Below, one piece after another: positions 32,555 to 36,118 of a stretch of 36,118 nucleotides of DNA; within the stretch, counting starts at the first letter, position 1; each line of letters opens with the position of its first letter. The translations under genes were made by a program, and so were the position numbers. The notes below the pieces were generated by a model, which had not been told where the DNA came from, made no database searches, and saw only the letters and a program-made list of their open reading frames with translations. Source of the stretch: Acidimicrobiia bacterium (lineage in GTDB: Bacteria; Actinomycetota; Acidimicrobiia; Acidimicrobiales; SHLQ01); NCBI GenBank assembly GCA_029858875.1, contig JAOUEE010000005.1, positions 1 to 36,118 on the forward strand. Direction: 5' to 3'.

Positions 32555-32560
32555 TACGGT
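32555..32560 (+). promoter_or_regulatory. -10 box (TACGGT) of a leaderless promoter
   Basis: TACGGT ends eight bases before the ATG at 32569. It lies in the 30-base gap after the desaturase gene. Confidence 0.55.
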
Positions 32561-32568
32561 TCGAGCCC

Positions 32569-32955
32569 ATGGACATCCTCGCTGCCCTCTACATCGACAA
32601 CCTCGAGCTTCGACCCGTCGACGGCGGGGCCACCCACATCGACATCACGGGGATCAAGTTCTCGGGTGCCGCGCCCGAGCCGGTGCCGTTCACGTGGACG
32701 CCGCACATGGTCGTGCTGGTCCGGTGCCCCCCGGACGAGTCCGGAACCGGTGCCCTCGAGGTGGTGTTCCGCATGGACGGCGACGAGGTCGCCCGGAACG
32801 CCCAACCGCTGCAGGTCGAGCCCGGCAAGTTCGCCTATCGCCTGGTGCAGGCCGAGCTGGAGTTCGCGGGCTACGACACCGTCGAGGCCCACTGCCGCAT
32901 CGACATGGGCCCGGTGACGGTCGTGCCCTTCACCATGCTCGAGCCGGCCGACTGA
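32569..32955 (+). CDS. Small beta-sandwich protein, possibly DUF6941-like
   Basis: The protein has 128 residues, soluble, without signal or membrane segment. Alternating hydrophobic strands dominate (ALYIDNLELRPVDGG, HIDITGIKF, HMVVLVRC, FAYRLVQAELEF), and the N-terminal layout recalls DUF6941 proteins, which begin with a short strand naming a cellular compartment-like ALxxD motif. I am not sure of this match. No catalytic residues stand out. A TACGGT box eight bases upstream gives it its own leaderless promoter. The FIST gene follows 22 bases later on the same strand, so they may be co-transcribed. Confidence 0.75.
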   Translation: MDILAALYIDNLELRPVDGGATHIDITGIKFSGAAPEPVPFTWTPHMVVLVRCPPDESGTGALEVVFRMDGDEVARNAQPLQVEPGKFAYRLVQAELEFAGYDTVEAHCRIDMGPVTVVPFTMLEPAD

Positions 32956-32977
32956 TCGTGCGCGATCGAGCTCGGCC

Positions 32978-34132
32978 ATGACCCCCGGGTCGGCCCGCTT
33001 CGCGGCGGCGTCATCCGAGCATCCGTTGCCGTCCCATGCCATCGGCGAGGTGATCGGGCAGGTCATCGACGAGGTCGGGCCCGGGCCCGACCTGGCCGTC
33101 CTCTTCGTGACCGCCCCGCACACCGGGGTGATCGACGAGCTCGTCCTGGCGGTCAACGAGCTCCTGGTACCGACCCACCTGGTGGGAGCCTCCGCGGTGT
33201 CGGTGCTGGCCGGACCACAGGAACACGAGGAGGTCGCCGCCGTGTCCCTCTGGGCGGGCCGGGTCGGGCCGGTCGAGCCGGTCCGGCTCGAGTCGGTGGA
33301 CAGCCCGGACGGCACGGCGGTGGTCGGCATGCCCGAAGAGGCGACCGACGCCACGACCATGCTGTTGCTGGCCGATCCCTTCAGCTTTCCCACCGACCAG
33401 TTCCTCGATGCCCTCCAGACGCAGTACCCCGGGCTGGCCGCCATCGGAGGGTTGGCCTCGGCCGCGCGCGGCCCCGGCGGGAATCGGCTGATCATCGACG
33501 GCGAGGTCCACGATCGGGGCGCCGTCGGGGTGCTCTTCGGGGCGTCCACGTCCGTCGACGTGGTGGTGTCACAGGGCTGTCGACCCATAGGCGAGCCGCT
33601 GGTGGTCACCCGGGCCGAGCGCAACGTGATCTACGAGCTCGGCGGGCAGCCGGCGCTCGATCGGCTGCAACACCTCATCGACCATGCGACCGAAGGGCAG
33701 CGGAACCTCATGGCGCGCGGCCTCCACATCGGTTTGGTGGTCGACGAGCAGCAGGAGTCGTTCGACCGAGGGGACTTCCTCATCCGAGCCGTTCTGGGCG
33801 CAGATCGATCGGTGGGGGCCGTGGCCGTGGGCGACCAGCCGCCGGTCGGCTCCGTCGTCCAGTTCCAGGTGCGGGACGCCGACACGGCCGACGAGGATCT
33901 CCGGGTGCTCCTGGGCGGCCGCGCGGCCGGCGGAGCGTTGGTGTTCACCTGCAACGGACGGGGTCAGCACCTCTTCGGCGAGCCGCATCACGACGCGGAG
34001 ATCGTGCATCGCTCGGCCGGTGACGCCACCGCAGGCATGTTCTGTGCCGGGGAGATCGGCCCCATCGGCACCCGCAACGCCATGCACGGCTTCACCGCGT
34101 CGGTACTGCTCTTCGATCCCGCCGACGACTGA
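32978..34132 (+). CDS. FIST N and FIST C domain protein
   Basis: The 384-residue soluble protein consists of a FIST N domain (about 10-200) and a FIST C domain (about 215-375), the usual full length. FIST domains are thought to sense small ligands such as amino acids and often sit beside signalling domains, but none is fused here. Typical parts are the Gly-rich AAIGGLASAARGPGGN at the end of the N domain, GAVGVLFG, and the C-terminal RGQHLFGEPHHDAEIV and GMFCAGEIGPIG segments; the Cys in the last is a common feature. The ATG lies 22 bases after the preceding gene. The ligand and partner are unknown. Confidence 0.9.
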   Translation: MTPGSARFAAASSEHPLPSHAIGEVIGQVIDEVGPGPDLAVLFVTAPHTGVIDELVLAVNELLVPTHLVGASAVSVLAGPQEHEEVAAVSLWAGRVGPVEPVRLESVDSPDGTAVVGMPEEATDATTMLLLADPFSFPTDQFLDALQTQYPGLAAIGGLASAARGPGGNRLIIDGEVHDRGAVGVLFGASTSVDVVVSQGCRPIGEPLVVTRAERNVIYELGGQPALDRLQHLIDHATEGQRNLMARGLHIGLVVDEQQESFDRGDFLIRAVLGADRSVGAVAVGDQPPVGSVVQFQVRDADTADEDLRVLLGGRAAGGALVFTCNGRGQHLFGEPHHDAEIVHRSAGDATAGMFCAGEIGPIGTRNAMHGFTASVLLFDPADD

Positions 34133-34373
34133 GCCTCGACCGGGGCCGCCGGTGAAGGGTTCGTTTGCCGAACGGGTGCGGCGCGCCCACGGGGTCGGCG
34201 ATGCCGAGCGTCCCGATCACCCACAGCGGTGCGCAGACCTCGGCCGGCCGGGCCGCTCCGGAGCCGGACCGTCGGCACATCCAGGCCGAGTGGCGCCACG
34301 GCGAACCCCCGGTGGGCTCGGGCACCGCCGGGACCCGACCGGGCAAAGTGCCACGCAGCCTGGTGGTGGTCGG

Positions 34374-34379
34374 TAGGGT
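34374..34379 (+). promoter_or_regulatory. -10 box (TAGGGT) of the transketolase gene
   Basis: TAGGGT lies 36 bases before the GTG at 34415, giving a leader of about 29 bases with AGGAG at 34396-34400. The spacing from AGGAG to GTG is 14 bases, longer than usual. Confidence 0.45.
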
Positions 34380-34414
34380 CTGCTCACCGCCGACCAGGAG
34401 CCTGTCAGCCAATC

Positions 34415-36118
34415 GTGGAACCCGATCTGGAACGCCGCGCCATCGACGTCATTCGCGGGCTGTCGATGGATGCACCCCACGCCGCCCGCTCCGGCCATCA
34501 GGGCACGGCCATGGCTCTGGCCCCGTTGGCACACGTGCTGTGGACCCGGGTGATGACCTACGACGCCTCCGACCCGACGTGGGTCGACCGTGATCGGTTC
34601 ATCCTCTCGCCCGGACACGCGTCGATTCTGCTCTACTCCATGCTCCACCTCACCGGGCACGGCCTCGAGCTCGACGACCTGCGGGCCTTCCGCCAATGGG
34701 GGTCGGCCACACCCGGCCACCCCGAGGTGGGGCACACGGCCGGTGTCGAGGTCACCACCGGCCCGCTCGGCCAGGGCTTCGCCAACGGCGTGGGCATGGC
34801 CATCGCCGAGCAGTCACTGCGAGAGCGATTCGGTGCCGAGGTGTGCGACCACCACGTCTATGCCGCCGTCTCCGACGGCGACCTCAGCGAGGGCATCAGC
34901 CACGAGGCGGCGTCACTGGCCGGGCACCTGGGGCTGGGACGGCTCATCTACGTGTACGACGACAACCACGTGTCCATCGACGGGCCCACCGAACTGGCGC
35001 TGTCCGATGACGCGCCGGCGCGCTTCGCGGCATATGGGTGGCACGTGATCGACCTGGGCGAGGCGGGCGAGGATCTCGACGCCATCGAGGGGGCGTTGCT
35101 CTCGGCCAAGGCGGTCGAGGACCGCCCCAGCCTGGTCGTGCTGCGCACCCACATCGCCACGCCCTCCCCCACCCTCACCGATGACCCCGAGGCCCACGGT
35201 CTGGCGTTCGACGCCGAGGCGATCGCCGAGACCAAGGCGGTGATGGGCCTACCCGACGAGCCCTTCTGGGTTCCTGACGACGTCCTGGCCTCGTACCGCG
35301 CCGCCGGGCGCCGAGGCGCCGACGCTCGAGTCGCCTGGCAGGATCGGCTGGCGGCCTACACCGGTGACCGATCGGGGTTCGAGGCCGCCCTTCGCGGTTC
35401 GGGGCTCGACGGATGGACACAGAAGCTGCCCAGCTGGGAGCCCGGCGCCAGCGTGGCCACCCGCAAGGCCAGCGCCGCGTGCCTCGAGGCCATGATCGAC
35501 GTGGTCCCCGGCCTGATGGGCGGCGGGGCCGATCTCACGGGGAACACCGGCACCACGCTGCCCGGGGTCGGTCAGTTGTCGGCCACCGAACGCGGGGGCC
35601 GCCAGATCGCCTTCGGCATCCGAGAGCACGCCATGGGAGCAGTACTCAACGGTATGGCACTGCACGGTGGCGCCCTGCCCGTCGGCGGGACGTTCCTGGT
35701 GTTCAGCGACTATATGCGCCCTGCCGTGCGGCTGGCTGCACTGTCGTCGGCCAAGTCGGTGTTCGTCTGGAGCCACGACTCGGTCGGGGTGGGCGAAGAC
35801 GGCCCCACCCATCAACCCGTCGAGCAGGTGAGTGCCCTGCGGGCCATACCCGGACTGCCCGTGTATCGCCCCGCCGACGCCAACGAGACAGCGGCCTGTT
35901 GGGCCGCCATCGTCGACGGCACCGGACCCGCCGCGTTGGTGCTCACCCGCCAGGACGTCCCGGTGCTCGACGGCACCGCCGGGGCGCCGGTGACGCTCGG
36001 GGCCTACACGGTGGTGGACCCGGGCGGATCGCCCGATCTGATCCTGGCCGCCACGGGCTCCGAGGTGGCCCTGTCGGTGGTCGTGGCCGAGCAGCTCGCC
36101 GCCGAGGATGTGCGAGCC
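34415..36118 (+). CDS. tkt: Transketolase, 3' end outside window
   Basis: I translated this frame by hand; it stays open for 568 codons to the window edge, of about 620-700 expected. Transketolase moves two-carbon units between sugar phosphates in the pentose phosphate pathway using thiamine diphosphate. The thiamine-binding motif is SDGDLSEG, followed by YDDNHVSIDG. Substrate-site histidines are seen in SPGHAS and GHTAGVEVTTGPLGQG, and the pyrimidine domain has FGIREHAMGAVLNGM and DGPTHQPVEQ. The N-terminal loop is SGHQG instead of the common SGHPG. The rest of the active site looks normal, so I expect activity. The 282-base gap before it holds a TAGGGT box and no convincing gene. Confidence 0.92.
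   Translation, partial: MEPDLERRAIDVIRGLSMDAPHAARSGHQGTAMALAPLAHVLWTRVMTYDASDPTWVDRDRFILSPGHASILLYSMLHLTGHGLELDDLRAFRQWGSATPGHPEVGHTAGVEVTTGPLGQGFANGVGMAIAEQSLRERFGAEVCDHHVYAAVSDGDLSEGISHEAASLAGHLGLGRLIYVYDDNHVSIDGPTELALSDDAPARFAAYGWHVIDLGEAGEDLDAIEGALLSAKAVEDRPSLVVLRTHIATPSPTLTDDPEAHGLAFDAEAIAETKAVMGLPDEPFWVPDDVLASYRAAGRRGADARVAWQDRLAAYTGDRSGFEAALRGSGLDGWTQKLPSWEPGASVATRKASAACLEAMIDVVPGLMGGGADLTGNTGTTLPGVGQLSATERGGRQIAFGIREHAMGAVLNGMALHGGALPVGGTFLVFSDYMRPAVRLAALSSAKSVFVWSHDSVGVGEDGPTHQPVEQVSALRAIPGLPVYRPADANETAACWAAIVDGTGPAALVLTRQDVPVLDGTAGAPVTLGAYTVVDPGGSPDLILAATGSEVALSVVVAEQLAAEDVRA

Noticed and set aside
34133-34414. Possible small gene between the FIST and transketolase genes
   Set aside because: Frames on both strands give Arg/Pro/Gly-rich translations without domain or ribosome site; only a promoter box for the transketolase is convincing.
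1-36118. tRNA, rRNA, CRISPR arrays, insertion sequences and attachment sites
   Set aside because: I looked for cloverleaf-like sequences, regularly spaced repeats, transposase motifs and terminal repeats and found none that I could support by eye.

Overview
The window is high-GC, densely packed bacterial DNA from an actinobacterium. The main evidence is a complete Pup-proteasome locus: ARC ATPase, Dop, Pup, PrcB, PrcA, PafA, PafB and PafC, in the order known from mycobacteria. It is followed, after a short insertion, by tatA, tatC and a HelY-type helicase. DUF2510, DUF4193-like and holin-X-like proteins and the very high GC also fit. A member of class Acidimicrobiia or a relative is my inference from gene content; nothing in the window names the species. 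I found no rRNA, tRNA, insertion sequence, prophage, CRISPR array or other sign of recent transfer, so this looks like core chromosome.

Layout. 1-980: 5' part of a GT-C-like membrane protein (minus). 1395-4786 (plus): DUF2510 membrane protein, an unusual protein with an Arg/Asp-rich tract, and an enoyl-CoA hydratase coupled to it. 4878-7673 (minus): Nudix hydrolase, GNAT acetyltransferase, a small helical protein, a very acidic DUF4193-like protein and a three-LysM protein. 7770-15475 (minus): duplicated ThyX-like protein, M20 amidohydrolase, orphan diacylglycerol-kinase C-terminal domain, HelY helicase, TatC, TatA and a zinc-ribbon protein. 15752-16462 (plus): glycerophosphodiester phosphodiesterase. 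16513-25964 (minus): signal peptidase I and the whole Pup-proteasome system. 26248-26481 (plus): small ferredoxin. 26534-31598 (minus): a compact operon that starts with a PBP4-type carboxypeptidase, passes through a LON-domain protein and three small membrane or basic proteins, and ends in a tRNA T-loop module (TtuB-like sulfur carrier, TtuA-like thiolase, TrmI m1A58 methyltransferase). 31765-36118 (plus): fatty acid desaturase, a DUF6941-like protein, a FIST protein and a transketolase cut by the window end.

How the genes work together. Pup, a 65-residue protein already ending in Gly-Gly-Glu, is ligated by PafA to target lysines. ARC recognises it and threads the tagged proteins into the PrcA/PrcB chamber, and Dop removes Pup. 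PafB and PafC form the WYL-type DNA-damage activator. The tat genes, signal peptidase, LysM protein and PBP4 serve secretion and the cell wall. The ttuB-ttuA-trmI trio would make 2-thio-T54 and m1A58 in the tRNA T-loop, two modifications linked in Thermus.

A recurring signal is a TAnnnT box 6 to 9 bases before the start codon with no Shine-Dalgarno sequence. It occurs at eleven genes, with a weaker case at a twelfth, and indicates widespread leaderless transcription. The least ordinary items are the two-domain ThyX with its signature motif split between halves, the sulfur carrier with a masked Gly-Gly end (GGAAS), the Glu-ended Pup next to an intact Dop, and the Arg/Asp-tract protein.
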